Origin: Aeromicrobium piscarium
GTDB lineage: Bacteria > Actinomycetota > Actinomycetes > Propionibacteriales > Nocardioidaceae
NCBI RefSeq assembly: GCF_007421815.1
Contig: NZ_VLNT01000009.1
Coordinates: 105,863 to 169,862 of the forward strand
Direction of reading: 5' to 3'
DNA length: 64,000 bases
Shown: one piece after another, positions 38,591 to 46,589 of the stretch
How positions within the stretch are numbered: the first letter of the stretch is position 1
How the letters are laid out: the number at the start of each line of letters is the position of its first letter
Program-made: the position numbers and the translations under genes
The notes under the pieces: model-generated
The model's database searches: none
What the model was told of the DNA's origin: nothing
The model's input: the letters and a program-made list of their open reading frames with translations, nothing else

Positions 38591-38593
38591 CCA
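38560..38593. other. Probable attL site of the integrative element
   Basis: The element's xis-int pair starts 190 bp after the tRNA-Gln 3' end, and everything to the right is plasmid- and conjugation-type genes. Tyrosine integrases commonly use the T-arm to CCA part of a tRNA gene as crossover site, so attL is placed there. The matching attR lies beyond the window and no second copy of this tRNA tail was seen inside it. A small inverted repeat GGGAAA/TTTCCC at 38612-38629 may be an arm-type site. Confidence 0.55.
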
Positions 38594-38782
38594 AAAGGTC
38601 TGGAATCCTGCGGGAAATGGAAGTTTCCCATGGTGACATCGACCGTTTCACCCCCCGATAGTCCTTTTTTCGGTCCCGAATTGGGCCGTCCGCCAACCCG
38701 AGGGCGACGACGCCCCTGGCTGCCCCGCTCCAGACACGGTTGGACCCGTCTATCCCGTGCGGCCGGCGCGTACCTGCCTGTC

Positions 38783-38971
38783 ATGACCGATGACGCCGGC
38801 GAGATCCTCACCCCCGAGCAGGTCGCCGCCCTGTTGCAGGTCTCGCCACGCACCATCGAAGAGTGGCGACGCACCCGTATCGGCCCGCCCTGGCGGAGGA
38901 TGGGCCGACATGTGCGCTACCTCCGCCGCGAGGTGCTGGTCTGGTTCGAGGAGCTGGACACCTATGCCTAG
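38783..38971 (+). CDS. Excisionase-like helix-turn-helix protein
   Basis: A 62-residue winged-helix/MerR-like protein of the Xis type (LTPEQVAALLQVSPRTIEEWRRTRIGPPWRRMGRHVRYLRREVLVWFEE). ATG at 38783 is preferred to the long upstream frame from 38630. It overlaps the integrase gene by 8 bp, so the two are co-expressed; it probably directs excision. Confidence 0.82.
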   Translation: MTDDAGEILTPEQVAALLQVSPRTIEEWRRTRIGPPWRRMGRHVRYLRREVLVWFEELDTYA

Positions 38972-40172
38972 GCAGAAGCTCCGTGCCGGCCAACTCGGCA
39001 CCATCCAGACGCTCGTCCTTCCCAGCGGCCGCATTCAGGCCCGCGCCCTGCTGTGCGACGACCTCGGTGTCCAGCATCGCCTCAAAGCCAGCGCCGTCAC
39101 CGAAGCCGACGCCGTCGGCGACCTGCACACGAAGGCGGACGCGCTGCGCCACGCCACCGGCGGCGCGCAGCTGACCCGAGACTCCACCATCGCCGAGGCG
39201 TGCGAGGTGTTCCTGCGGGACAAGGAGGAGTCGGGTCTGGTGGAGGACTCCACCGTGGAGGCCTACGAGGCGAGCGTGCGGAACGTGGTGATCCCCGCGT
39301 GCGGTGACCTGTTGTTGATCGACCTGTCGGTACGACGCTGCAACCGTATTCTGACTGATATCCGCACCGACCTGTCGCTGTCGTCGGCGCGTAAAGCTCG
39401 CTCGGTGCTATCGCAGACCTGCGCCATCGCGATCGAGCACGAGGTCCTGATGCACAACCCGGTCCGCGACACCCGCCGACTGCCGCTGCCGGAGAAGAAA
39501 GAATCGGTCCTCACTCCCGGGCAGCTGCTGATCGTCCAAGACCTGATCCGCGGTTGGCGCACCGGACCGGGCCATTCTGGCCCGCGGCCGAACGTCGCGA
39601 TCTTAGAGGACGCCATGTGGATCATGGTCGGCACCAGCGTGCGCATCGGCGAGGTGCTGGCCCTGCGACGCACGGAGGTCGACGTGACCACCAAGACGCC
39701 GATGGCCCGGTTCGACGGCACGATCCGCTACACCAAGAAGCAGGGCCTGCACCGCAAGAACGCCCCCAAACGCACCCGGCAGAAGCGCCGAATCGCGCTG
39801 CCCTCCTTCTCAGCGGCGGCAATGCGCCGCCGGCTCGCGGTCACCGACTCAGAACCAGAGGCCTACTTGTTCGCCACCCGGACCGGCAAACCGTTGAGCG
39901 TCAGTAACTACGAGCGGCTGCTGCGCACGTTCGTCGACGACAACCAGGCTGCCCTGCAGGCGGCCGGCATCGATGTCGACGACTTCAGCACCCACATCTT
40001 CCGCCGTTCGACCGCCACTATCGTGGAGGCCAAAGCCGGCATCGGGTTGGCGTCCCGGCTGCTCGGACACGCCGATGAGCAGGTCACCCGCCGCAGCTAC
40101 GTCGTCACCGAGGAACTCGTCGACCCCGTCACGGCCGACATCATGGACGACGCCTTCGTCGATCTGCTGTGA
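38964..40172 (+). CDS. Tyrosine-type site-specific integrase
   Basis: A 402-residue tyrosine recombinase. An N-terminal SAM-like core-binding domain (about 70-160; AEACEVFLRDKEESGLVEDSTVEAYEASVRN) precedes the catalytic domain, with Arg in GTSVRIGEVLALR, HIFRRS (HxxR), LGHADEQVT and Tyr in RRSYV. ATG at 38964. It integrates the element at tRNA-Gln. The last 32 bp overlap the convergent membrane protein gene. Confidence 0.95.
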   Translation: MPRQKLRAGQLGTIQTLVLPSGRIQARALLCDDLGVQHRLKASAVTEADAVGDLHTKADALRHATGGAQLTRDSTIAEACEVFLRDKEESGLVEDSTVEAYEASVRNVVIPACGDLLLIDLSVRRCNRILTDIRTDLSLSSARKARSVLSQTCAIAIEHEVLMHNPVRDTRRLPLPEKKESVLTPGQLLIVQDLIRGWRTGPGHSGPRPNVAILEDAMWIMVGTSVRIGEVLALRRTEVDVTTKTPMARFDGTIRYTKKQGLHRKNAPKRTRQKRRIALPSFSAAAMRRRLAVTDSEPEAYLFATRTGKPLSVSNYERLLRTFVDDNQAALQAAGIDVDDFSTHIFRRSTATIVEAKAGIGLASRLLGHADEQVTRRSYVVTEELVDPVTADIMDDAFVDLL

Positions 40173-40533
40173 CCACCGCAAGTTCGGTGGAAGGGTGCCG
40201 GTCGTTAGTGCCGATCGGTACGGACCTGGCGCGGTGCTCCCGCACCCGCACGATCGCCAGCTGGACGAGGCTGACCGGCCCGATGAAGAAGAACTTGATG
40301 CCGTTCCAGATGCCCCACAACACGACCAGATGCAGCAAGCCGGGGCCGCCGTCGTCGATGAGCGTGGTGTTCCAGTAGGCGATGGCCAGGTACGGCACCG
40401 CGATCGCCATCGCGGGAACACCCCATTTGAGGCCGGATCGGGTGCGGATGAGATCCAAAACGATGTTGCTGGGCGCCCATGTCCGCACGAAAACGTAGAC
40501 ATACGTGACGGCGGCCAGGATAGGACCGAGCAT
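40141..40533 (-). CDS. Small membrane protein of ICE, unknown function
   Basis: About 130 residues with three or four hydrophobic segments (MLGPILAAVTYVYVFV; GVPAMAIAVPYLAIAYW; LLHLVVLWGIWNGIKFFFIGPVSLVQL) and a basic C-terminal tail. ATG at 40533 has a strong AAGGAGGA site 7 nt upstream, which decides the start against the longer frame to 40608. Not recognised by family. It overlaps the integrase tail to tail. Confidence 0.6.
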   Translation of the reverse strand: MLGPILAAVTYVYVFVRTWAPSNIVLDLIRTRSGLKWGVPAMAIAVPYLAIAYWNTTLIDDGGPGLLHLVVLWGIWNGIKFFFIGPVSLVQLAIVRVREHRARSVPIGTNDRHPSTELAVVTADRRRRRP

Positions 40534-41011
40534 GGTCCAGTCCTCCTTGATGACGGCGACGTCATATGGGGAACGGACTGACCCCGAGCGGCTTCCCGAG
40601 GGCGTCATGTCACCAGGCTCGCCCGGTGACCTAGCTAATCTACAGTCGCCTGAACTAGTGATTCTACTGCCGATCCACGACGTATATCTAGTCGTACGGG
40701 AAGATCCGACAGGCCAGCAGTCAGCGGAACCGAGTACGTATCGGTTCGGTCGAAATGCAATGGTGCCAAGGTGTCACTGTGACGCCTTCCCTCAATAGCT
40801 GGCCGAGGGTCATCTTTGGTAGAGGCTGCGCCGGTGCTCATCGATGAAGACTGCGAGGTCGCCCGTCGGATCTAGTTCAACGGCGTATCCATGTTTGCTG
40901 TCACCGTTCGCGGACGATCGAAGTCGTGCCAGAAACCCTCACAGATGGCCTGTTGACATGGATATCACGGTGCTCAGAGGGAGAGGCAGCGCCGGACGCT
41001 AAGCTGGTTCG
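40534..41011. other. 478-bp gap with lower GC and a possible gene remnant
   Basis: Composition drops here (for example GACGTATATCTAGTCG near 40680). On the minus strand 40810-40926 reads as a plausible C-terminal tail (GYAVELDPTGDLAVFIDEHR, ending at 40810) but has no start codon, so it may be a decayed gene. The right end holds a candidate -10 (TAAGCT, 41000-41005) placed so that transcripts would begin at the ATG of the HNH gene. Nothing else is recognisable. Confidence 0.35.
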
Positions 41012-41950
41012 ATGGCAGAAAAGGCAAACGAGCCTGCTCAACCGCGGCAGCCGCTCAAAGTTAAAAGTGTACGCGGCCGCGGCTCCTCTCCTGAACCGGG
41101 ACTGGCCAAAGCCCATGAGATGCTGCTTGACGACGGCCAGGGCAAGAGCCTGCGTATCAGCCGTCTGGAACATGAGAACTCTCGCAAGGTTGATCAGATA
41201 ATTCCGATCGCTGAAATCCTGCCCAATCGCCACTTCGACCGCTGCCCGCTCTGCCTGGCATCAGACGCAGACAGCCTCGAACACGTACCGCCGAAGGCGC
41301 TCGGCGGCGCAGTCATGGTCAACACCTGTGCACGATGCAACAACGCCTTTGGTTCGAAGCTGGAAGCCGACCTCGTCGACTGGTGGGAAGACGCCCTGGT
41401 CCGGGTCGAATACCGTAGTGCCCGATTCCAGGGAGCTCGCCGCGGGCCGAAGATCCTGCTGCGACGAACCGACAACGGCGAGTTCGTCATGCTGCCGGAC
41501 AAGCCACGGACCCCAGGAGAGGTACGAGAGGCGTTCGAAGCAGGCGGCGAAATCGACCTCACCTACCAGGTCATCGACTCCGTCCGCTGGCAGCTGGCAG
41601 CACTCAAGTCCGCATACCTCGCCTCATGCTTGCTGTTGGGGGAGATACCGGAAACGCCGGAAGCTGAACGAGTCCGAGAGTCATTGATGATCGTTCGGGA
41701 CAAACCGAAGAATGAGCGCCTTGATCCCATGCTTGTACCTCAAGGAATCAGGATTGCCCGGAGCCAGGGTCCAGCCGCTCGCGGCGAAACGCTCTTGGTC
41801 CAGGTCCGGTCCGGCGACCACGCCGAGTATGCAGTTCTCCTCTCAGCAGTGCTGCTTGTCACTTGGCCTGTCGGAGGCTGGGTGGTTCCGATGGTAGACG
41901 ACAAGCCGGGCCAGGCGGTGCAACTGGGGCCGCACCTGGCGGACAGTTAA
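41012..41950 (+). CDS. HNH-endonuclease-like protein (first of convergent pair)
   Basis: A 312-residue protein. The HNH-type zinc-finger nuclease core lies at residues 78-120: CPLC, LEHVPPKALGG with His91 as candidate general base, then CARCNNAFGSKLEADL. The ~190-residue C-terminal part is not recognised. It sits in the accessory pocket after the integrase and meets another CxxC-EH-CxxCN protein tail to tail with a 4-bp overlap. There is no clear ribosome site; a -10-like TAAGCT 6 bp upstream suggests a leaderless mRNA. Lower GC than the transfer genes suggests separate acquisition. A restriction or abortive-type role is inferred only. Confidence 0.72.
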   Translation: MAEKANEPAQPRQPLKVKSVRGRGSSPEPGLAKAHEMLLDDGQGKSLRISRLEHENSRKVDQIIPIAEILPNRHFDRCPLCLASDADSLEHVPPKALGGAVMVNTCARCNNAFGSKLEADLVDWWEDALVRVEYRSARFQGARRGPKILLRRTDNGEFVMLPDKPRTPGEVREAFEAGGEIDLTYQVIDSVRWQLAALKSAYLASCLLLGEIPETPEAERVRESLMIVRDKPKNERLDPMLVPQGIRIARSQGPAARGETLLVQVRSGDHAEYAVLLSAVLLVTWPVGGWVVPMVDDKPGQAVQLGPHLADS

Positions 41951-42807
41951 CTTGTCGGTCCACTATCATTACGTGGCTTCTGTGCCCACTGCAGAAAACG
42001 GACGAGGAGGCCAGGCTTGCGGGTGTCTCCACGCATGACCGCTTCCTCGGTCCGAAAGTAGTTCAGAATTGGTCGAGGGAAGTGGAAGAACTGCGAGCGC
42101 TCTTCGTCTGGAATCTCGTCTTCTGACCACATGTAGCGAACCCCGAATGATCCCAGGTAGACCGCCATCACATATCCAGTGAATCTTGAACAGTCCGACG
42201 AAACGTGAACACCGTCAGGTCCGATATACATGCCATGTCGATAGAGCCGGTGGACTGAATCGGTTGTTATCAAAGCCATGTGGGCATCCGGCATGTCAGT
42301 GGCGCCGTCAAGGAAACTCCGCAGTGATCCCGGGACCGGCACGCGAGATCGGGCCATTCGGCAACCAAAGTGCTTTCCGAAGTACCGCGCAAGATTCAGA
42401 AGATCGTTCTCCCACGACTCACCGTAGACCGTCTCGAAGTCAAGTCCGGGGATCTTCCGAGTCGGTCGTTCAGTCACATACTCGGCGTACCTGTCGTATG
42501 CCAGATCGAACGGCTGCGACCTGGCGTTGTTGCAGGGGCCGCACATTGACTTCGGAAACTTGACTACTCCGTGTCGGTCACGTTTGATTCCGCTCTTACC
42601 GCGCAGTTCGCGGAACTGTTCGTGGTCACCCCAATACAACACCTCGTCGCCGCTCATCAGACGTTTCAGATCGCTGTGCTTGTACTTGTGCTCGCCGGTC
42701 GTGGCTGGGCGTTCTCGGCACCACCAGCACAGGCCGTCATCGTTTAACAGCAGATGTGCGAAACCGTTAGGTTGAAGGCTGCGCCCGTCTTGCATGCACA
42801 ACATCAT
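41947..42807 (-). CDS. Second HNH-like zinc-finger protein (convergent pair)
   Basis: About 286 residues. The N-terminal part has the same layout as its neighbour: CWWC (27-30), TGEHKYKHSDLKRL with Glu39-His40, and CGPCNNARSQPFD (89-101). This is a treble-clef/HNH-like arrangement with a nuclease role possible but unproven. The C-terminal 190 residues include a hydrophobic segment (GYVMAVYLGSFGVRYMW) and are unrecognised. Start is uncertain: ATG at 42807 or 42804, or GTG at 42867; none has a good ribosome site. Transcribed towards the other HNH gene. Confidence 0.6.
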   Translation of the reverse strand: MMLCMQDGRSLQPNGFAHLLLNDDGLCWWCRERPATTGEHKYKHSDLKRLMSGDEVLYWGDHEQFRELRGKSGIKRDRHGVVKFPKSMCGPCNNARSQPFDLAYDRYAEYVTERPTRKIPGLDFETVYGESWENDLLNLARYFGKHFGCRMARSRVPVPGSLRSFLDGATDMPDAHMALITTDSVHRLYRHGMYIGPDGVHVSSDCSRFTGYVMAVYLGSFGVRYMWSEDEIPDEERSQFFHFPRPILNYFRTEEAVMRGDTRKPGLLVRFLQWAQKPRNDSGPTS

Positions 42808-42957
42808 GGCATCGAGAGCATCCCCCTCGTGTCGAGAGCTGCATTGGTTAGATGCGTAGCTTGTCACCTTCGAAGGAGGACAGTTCCGTCTCGGCAGTTC
42901 GATCTTGGCCGTCGAGCCTCGACCGGGCGGGCCGGTATGCGGCGGCCGTGTCTCTGG

Positions 42958-43539
42958 TCAGCGCAGTTCTCCGGTGTTGGGATCGAGGGAGGCGTAGAAC
43001 TCGTCTTCGGCTCGTCGGCGCTTGTCGACCTCGGTCATCACGAACTCCACGAAATCGCCGTCGCGGTCGGTGATCGGCATCTCGCCAGCCGTCTCGATTG
43101 GCTCATCGCCGGGCCAGACGGTCTGCCGGGTGGGCCGGTCACGATCCAGGCGCGTGCCCGCGGCTGTCACCCAGTCACGCAGCCGCTGACGGGTGTCGGC
43201 GAAATCCCGGTGCCAGCCCAGCGGCGCGCTGCCGTCTTGGTCGGGATCGTAGGCGCAGAGCCAATGCAAGTGCAGCGAACTCAACTCCCAGATCAGTTCC
43301 CAATGCCGATGCCACAGCGGCGGGACCACACTGGCCGGGAGGCCGTAGGTGCGGCACAGCCACCGGACCCATCGGTTGAGCTCCAATAGCTCGATTTCCA
43401 GGTCATCGGCGGTCAGCAGGTTCCAGTTCACCGGTCTGGGCGGTTCGCTCAACACCTCTACGGGGTTCTGGGAGCCGGTCGTCTTATCGAGGTCGGGCTC
43501 GGGCTCGTCGGTGAAGCGGTCGTCGGTCATGGTTGTCAC
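42958..43539 (-). CDS. DUF4913-like ICE protein
   Basis: A 193-residue soluble protein. The core LWHRHWELIWELSSLHLHWLCAYD...GWHRDFADTRQRLRDWV resembles DUF4913 proteins found near conjugation genes in actinobacterial mobile elements. Acidic at both ends. Function unknown. It follows the SSB gene after 6 bp. GTG at 43539; ATG at 43530 is an alternative. Confidence 0.6.
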   Translation of the reverse strand: MTTMTDDRFTDEPEPDLDKTTGSQNPVEVLSEPPRPVNWNLLTADDLEIELLELNRWVRWLCRTYGLPASVVPPLWHRHWELIWELSSLHLHWLCAYDPDQDGSAPLGWHRDFADTRQRLRDWVTAAGTRLDRDRPTRQTVWPGDEPIETAGEMPITDRDGDFVEFVMTEVDKRRRAEDEFYASLDPNTGELR

Positions 43540-43545
43540 TTGCTC

Positions 43546-44019
43546 TTACTGTCCAAGGACGGACGCGGCGGTCGCGGCGGCGCCGTGAGTGGACGGGTCC
43601 GCCGAAGCGAATCCTCGTCGATGGTTAACGGTCGGCGCGTCGTGGCCGACGGCCTGCCCGTGGGGTGTCCGGTCGACCGTGTAGCGGCTTCGGGCGGTGT
43701 CGTGACCGATCTTCTTGGCGACGAACTCCTCGCCCTCGAACTGCTGGCCGTCGCGCTGGTAGCTGTATTGGCGGACGTACCCCTCGGCGACGAATGCGTC
43801 GCCATCGGCGAACATCTCGTAGGCGCGTTCGGCGGTCTTGCGACGGATGACGAGGTTGTGGAACGTCGGATCGAGCTTGGTGAACGACCCATCGGGCTCT
43901 TCGCGGTAGTGCTCCTTCTTGAACCGAGCATAGAACCGCGGGTTCCCGTCCTGGTGGTAGGTCAGTTTCGGGTCCGAGGCGATAAAGCCGCTGATCGACT
44001 TCTGTGTGTGCATGGCCAT
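43546..44019 (-). CDS. Single-stranded DNA-binding protein (plasmid type)
   Basis: A 157-residue SSB-like OB-fold protein (SISGFIASDPKLTYHQDGNPRFYARFKKEHY; FHNLVIRRKTAERAYEMFADGDAFVAEGYVR). The C-terminal tail is not the classic DDDIPF motif but ends in ASVLGQ. It probably coats transferred or replicating single strands of the element. ATG at 44019 has an AGAGGAG site 8 nt upstream; the frame extending to 44178 overlaps the coupling-protein gene end and is unlikely. Confidence 0.8.
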   Translation of the reverse strand: MAMHTQKSISGFIASDPKLTYHQDGNPRFYARFKKEHYREEPDGSFTKLDPTFHNLVIRRKTAERAYEMFADGDAFVAEGYVRQYSYQRDGQQFEGEEFVAKKIGHDTARSRYTVDRTPHGQAVGHDAPTVNHRRGFASADPSTHGAAATAASVLGQ

Positions 44020-44087
44020 GAGACGTCTCCTCTGCCGACCGGCCTGACCGGTGATTGATCGCTGCAACGGGTAGGTGCGCCGCGGGA

Positions 44088-45872
44088 TCACGGCGAGCCA
44101 TCGGGCGCCTGCTCCAGCAGGCTCTCGATCTGGGCGCGATCGGTTGTCAGCGTGGTCGCGTCCTGGCGTCTGGTCCACGCCTTCAGGTCCGTCACGATGG
44201 GTGGGGCGGCACGCAGCAGGGCCATGCCGGTGCCGAACGGCAGCGTGCGGAGCCGGTCGGGCGGCAAGATGGGGACACGGCGGATCGAACGTTGAGAGGA
44301 ACGCGATCCGTGGTCTCCGATGGTGATCGAGTCGGTGTGCTCATCGCGCTCACCTATCAACGCGCTGAGGTCTTGCAGGTCTTTGGAGTTGGACGCCCCG
44401 CCGAGGATCACTTTGATGATGGCTGAGTCCCACATCGCGTTGGTCTGGTTCTCGTTCCACCGGTCGCGTGCCTGGGCCAACGATTGCAGCACCACCATCG
44501 TGGTGATGCCGGTGCCGCCGCCTTCGGCCATCAGTGTCGGCAGGCTCGGCAGTGGCGACAAGTTGGCGATCTCGTCGAGCGCCAACAGCATGGGAGGGTC
44601 GAGCCGAGCACCAGGGGAGCAGGCAGCCAGGCGGCGGGCGGTCTCCACCAAGTCCTCGACCAGCGCAGCCACCAACGGCGCGCTGGCTCCGGCCCCGGCA
44701 CCGGTCGCCAAGAGGTACAACGTGCCGTGTTCGGTCAGGAACGCCTCGGGGTCGAAGTCCTCACCAGGGCCGGGGCTGACCGCGTCCAGCACCCGCGGGT
44801 CGGCCAGCGCCCCCAGCGCCAGCGACACACCTTGCCAGATGCTGTCGCGGGTGCGAGGATCGGCGTCGATCATCGCGTCCAACGACTCGGCCCATCCAGT
44901 CGCCGCGTTCGGGGTGTTGGCCAAGACGGCGACCGCCTCGGCCGCGGCCGAAGGGTCGAGCGTCCACCGAAACAGTTCAGCGGGGGAGCGGTGGTCGATC
45001 GCGGCAGCGTGCAGCAGACTTTGCAGCGCGGTGCGGGTCTTGCCTTCCCAGAAGCCTCCTGACTCGACCCCGCCGGCACTCAGACCGGTGGAGGCGGCCA
45101 GACCGGTGGCGCGGATCATCGCCGTCAAGGGGTCGGCGCAGCCGCGGATCGGTGACCAGCGCATCCCGGCAGGCACGCCGTCGGCCAAGCGCTGGGGATC
45201 GAAGACCGCGACCGGGCCGACTCGTTCACGGGCACGCAGCGTGACGGTGAGGTTGTCGGGTCTGGTCGAGGTTGTGATCGCAGCGCCGGGCGCATCCAGG
45301 ATCGACGGGATCACAACGTGCAGGCCTTTGCCGCTACGGGGCGGGCCGGTCACCAGCATTGAGTCCTCGACGCTCGCCCACACCTGCTGGCCGCGTGCGG
45401 TGCCGAGCAGGTACCCCACATCGCTAGGCGCCGGACGGGCGAGCGAGGGCCGCAGGTTGTGGGCGCGGCGCAGCAACGCCTTGGCCGAGGCGCTCTGGCG
45501 GATCTCTTCGGTGGTGGCAACGCCGGCGAGCTTGCGCGGGTCGCTCGCGATCTTCCGGGCGTGGCGGCGAAACCGGACCCACCCCCACGTTCCGGTGGCG
45601 ACGAGCAGGCTGAGTAGCAGTGTGGCGACGGTCCAGTAGACGATCGAGTTCAGACCCTCGGCGTCGAGTGCGGCGGCGGGGTCGCCGGGCCGAAAAAGCA
45701 CCCGCGCCCCGGCGGTGACACCCGCGGCGGGCTGAGGCGCGCCGGTCACGAACGCGGCGAGCGTCCCGGCGGCGCGCAACACGAGCGTGAGCCCGAAGAG
45801 GCCGATCAGACCGGCAAGCAGCATGTTGGTGAGTTCGTCGCCGAACGCGCCGGTCTGCCGCTGTCCACTCAT
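44088..45872 (-). CDS. Type IV coupling protein (VirD4/TraG/TraD family ATPase)
   Basis: A 594-residue ATPase with two N-terminal membrane segments (about 16-41 and 78-94), Walker A TGPPRSGKGLHVV (about 175-187) and Walker B PPMLLALDEIANLSPLPSL. The C-terminal QSLAQARDRW and GGASNSKDLQDLSALIG fit the TraM-recognition/TraG region. It links the relaxosome to the secretion channel. It overlaps the next upstream gene by 4 bp within a minus-strand transfer operon. Confidence 0.92.
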   Translation of the reverse strand: MSGQRQTGAFGDELTNMLLAGLIGLFGLTLVLRAAGTLAAFVTGAPQPAAGVTAGARVLFRPGDPAAALDAEGLNSIVYWTVATLLLSLLVATGTWGWVRFRRHARKIASDPRKLAGVATTEEIRQSASAKALLRRAHNLRPSLARPAPSDVGYLLGTARGQQVWASVEDSMLVTGPPRSGKGLHVVIPSILDAPGAAITTSTRPDNLTVTLRARERVGPVAVFDPQRLADGVPAGMRWSPIRGCADPLTAMIRATGLAASTGLSAGGVESGGFWEGKTRTALQSLLHAAAIDHRSPAELFRWTLDPSAAAEAVAVLANTPNAATGWAESLDAMIDADPRTRDSIWQGVSLALGALADPRVLDAVSPGPGEDFDPEAFLTEHGTLYLLATGAGAGASAPLVAALVEDLVETARRLAACSPGARLDPPMLLALDEIANLSPLPSLPTLMAEGGGTGITTMVVLQSLAQARDRWNENQTNAMWDSAIIKVILGGASNSKDLQDLSALIGERDEHTDSITIGDHGSRSSQRSIRRVPILPPDRLRTLPFGTGMALLRAAPPIVTDLKAWTRRQDATTLTTDRAQIESLLEQAPDGSP

Positions 45873-46459
45873 CCGACCCGCCGGGTGCGCATTGTGCCCG
45901 ACAGCTGTCCGACCAGCACCACCTGATTCGCGGGCTCGATCCGGGCCGGCGCCAGCGCCGCTCGGGCCTTGCCGTCCGGGCCCGCGTGAACCGCATCGAT
46001 GACGACCGCCACCAGCACCTGCTCACCGGCCCGGAACCCCTCCCCGACGACCTCGACCTGCTCGACACCGCCTGCCGCCTGCTGTGGTTGCGGCTCGCCG
46101 TCTGGAGGGCCGGGCTCCTTGGCGGCGGTGCCTCGGCTGGCCTGAACCAGATCGGTGAACACGGTGCCGTCGGTCTCGCGAACCTCGATCCGCACCGGCA
46201 CATGCCGGTCGCGAGTAATGGCGTCGAGCAGATCACCGAACGTCGTCCGTGTCCACGACCGGCCACCCTCAGGCGGGTCGAAGGGCACGCCATCGACACT
46301 GACCGTCAACGCGCCCGTGTCGGCGACCGTGACCACCACCTGCGGTAACGCCACCGGAATACGGATAGGTGGCCTACCGGTGGACTCGCCCTGATGCTTG
46401 CCCGACCTGGTCCGACATGACTGCCTGCTATCCGCCCCACCGGGCGCATAAGTTCCCAT
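45869..46459 (-). CDS. Conserved ICE protein, unknown function
   Basis: About 196 residues, no membrane segment. The N-terminal half (VVVTVADTGALTVSVDGVPF; WTRTTFGDLLDAITRDRHVPVRIEVRETDGTVF) looks like an alpha/beta domain similar in pattern to FHA-adjacent or ubiquitin-like regions, followed by a Pro/Gln-rich linker and a beta-rich C-terminus (GEQVLVAVVIDAVHA; NQVVLVGQLSGTM). Start uncertain: ATG 46459 or GTG 46492. It lies between the VirB4-like and coupling genes and overlaps the latter by 4 bp, so a transfer role is likely. Confidence 0.6.
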   Translation of the reverse strand: MGTYAPGGADSRQSCRTRSGKHQGESTGRPPIRIPVALPQVVVTVADTGALTVSVDGVPFDPPEGGRSWTRTTFGDLLDAITRDRHVPVRIEVRETDGTVFTDLVQASRGTAAKEPGPPDGEPQPQQAAGGVEQVEVVGEGFRAGEQVLVAVVIDAVHAGPDGKARAALAPARIEPANQVVLVGQLSGTMRTRRVG

Positions 46460-46571
46460 GCCGGCCAGGTGCGCGCCACCCGCCCCGGCCACGTCGTTAA
46501 CGGATACTGGAGGGCAGCACGCCCGCCACAGCCCGCGACGTTGACGGCACCTCAGGCCATAACGGCATATG

Positions 46572-46589
46572 AATTAGAAAATGCTAATT
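46572..46589. repeat. AT-rich inverted repeat at the end of the VirB4-like gene
   Basis: AATTAG (46572-46577) and CTAATT (46584-46589) flank a 6-nt AAAATG spacer. It overlaps the stop codon of the minus-strand VirB4-like gene in a short AT-rich patch that stands out against the GC-rich surroundings. It could be a protein-binding site or a weak terminator; no support beyond the symmetry. Confidence 0.35.

Noticed and set aside
38594..38782. A second tRNA (Glu) after tRNA-Gln, as in mycobacteria
   Set aside because: No cloverleaf is present; the element starts directly after tRNA-Gln.
42852..43389. Plus-strand frames opposite the DUF4913-like and second HNH genes
   Set aside because: Antisense shadows in GC-rich DNA, low-complexity Arg/Ser/Ala content and no start signals.
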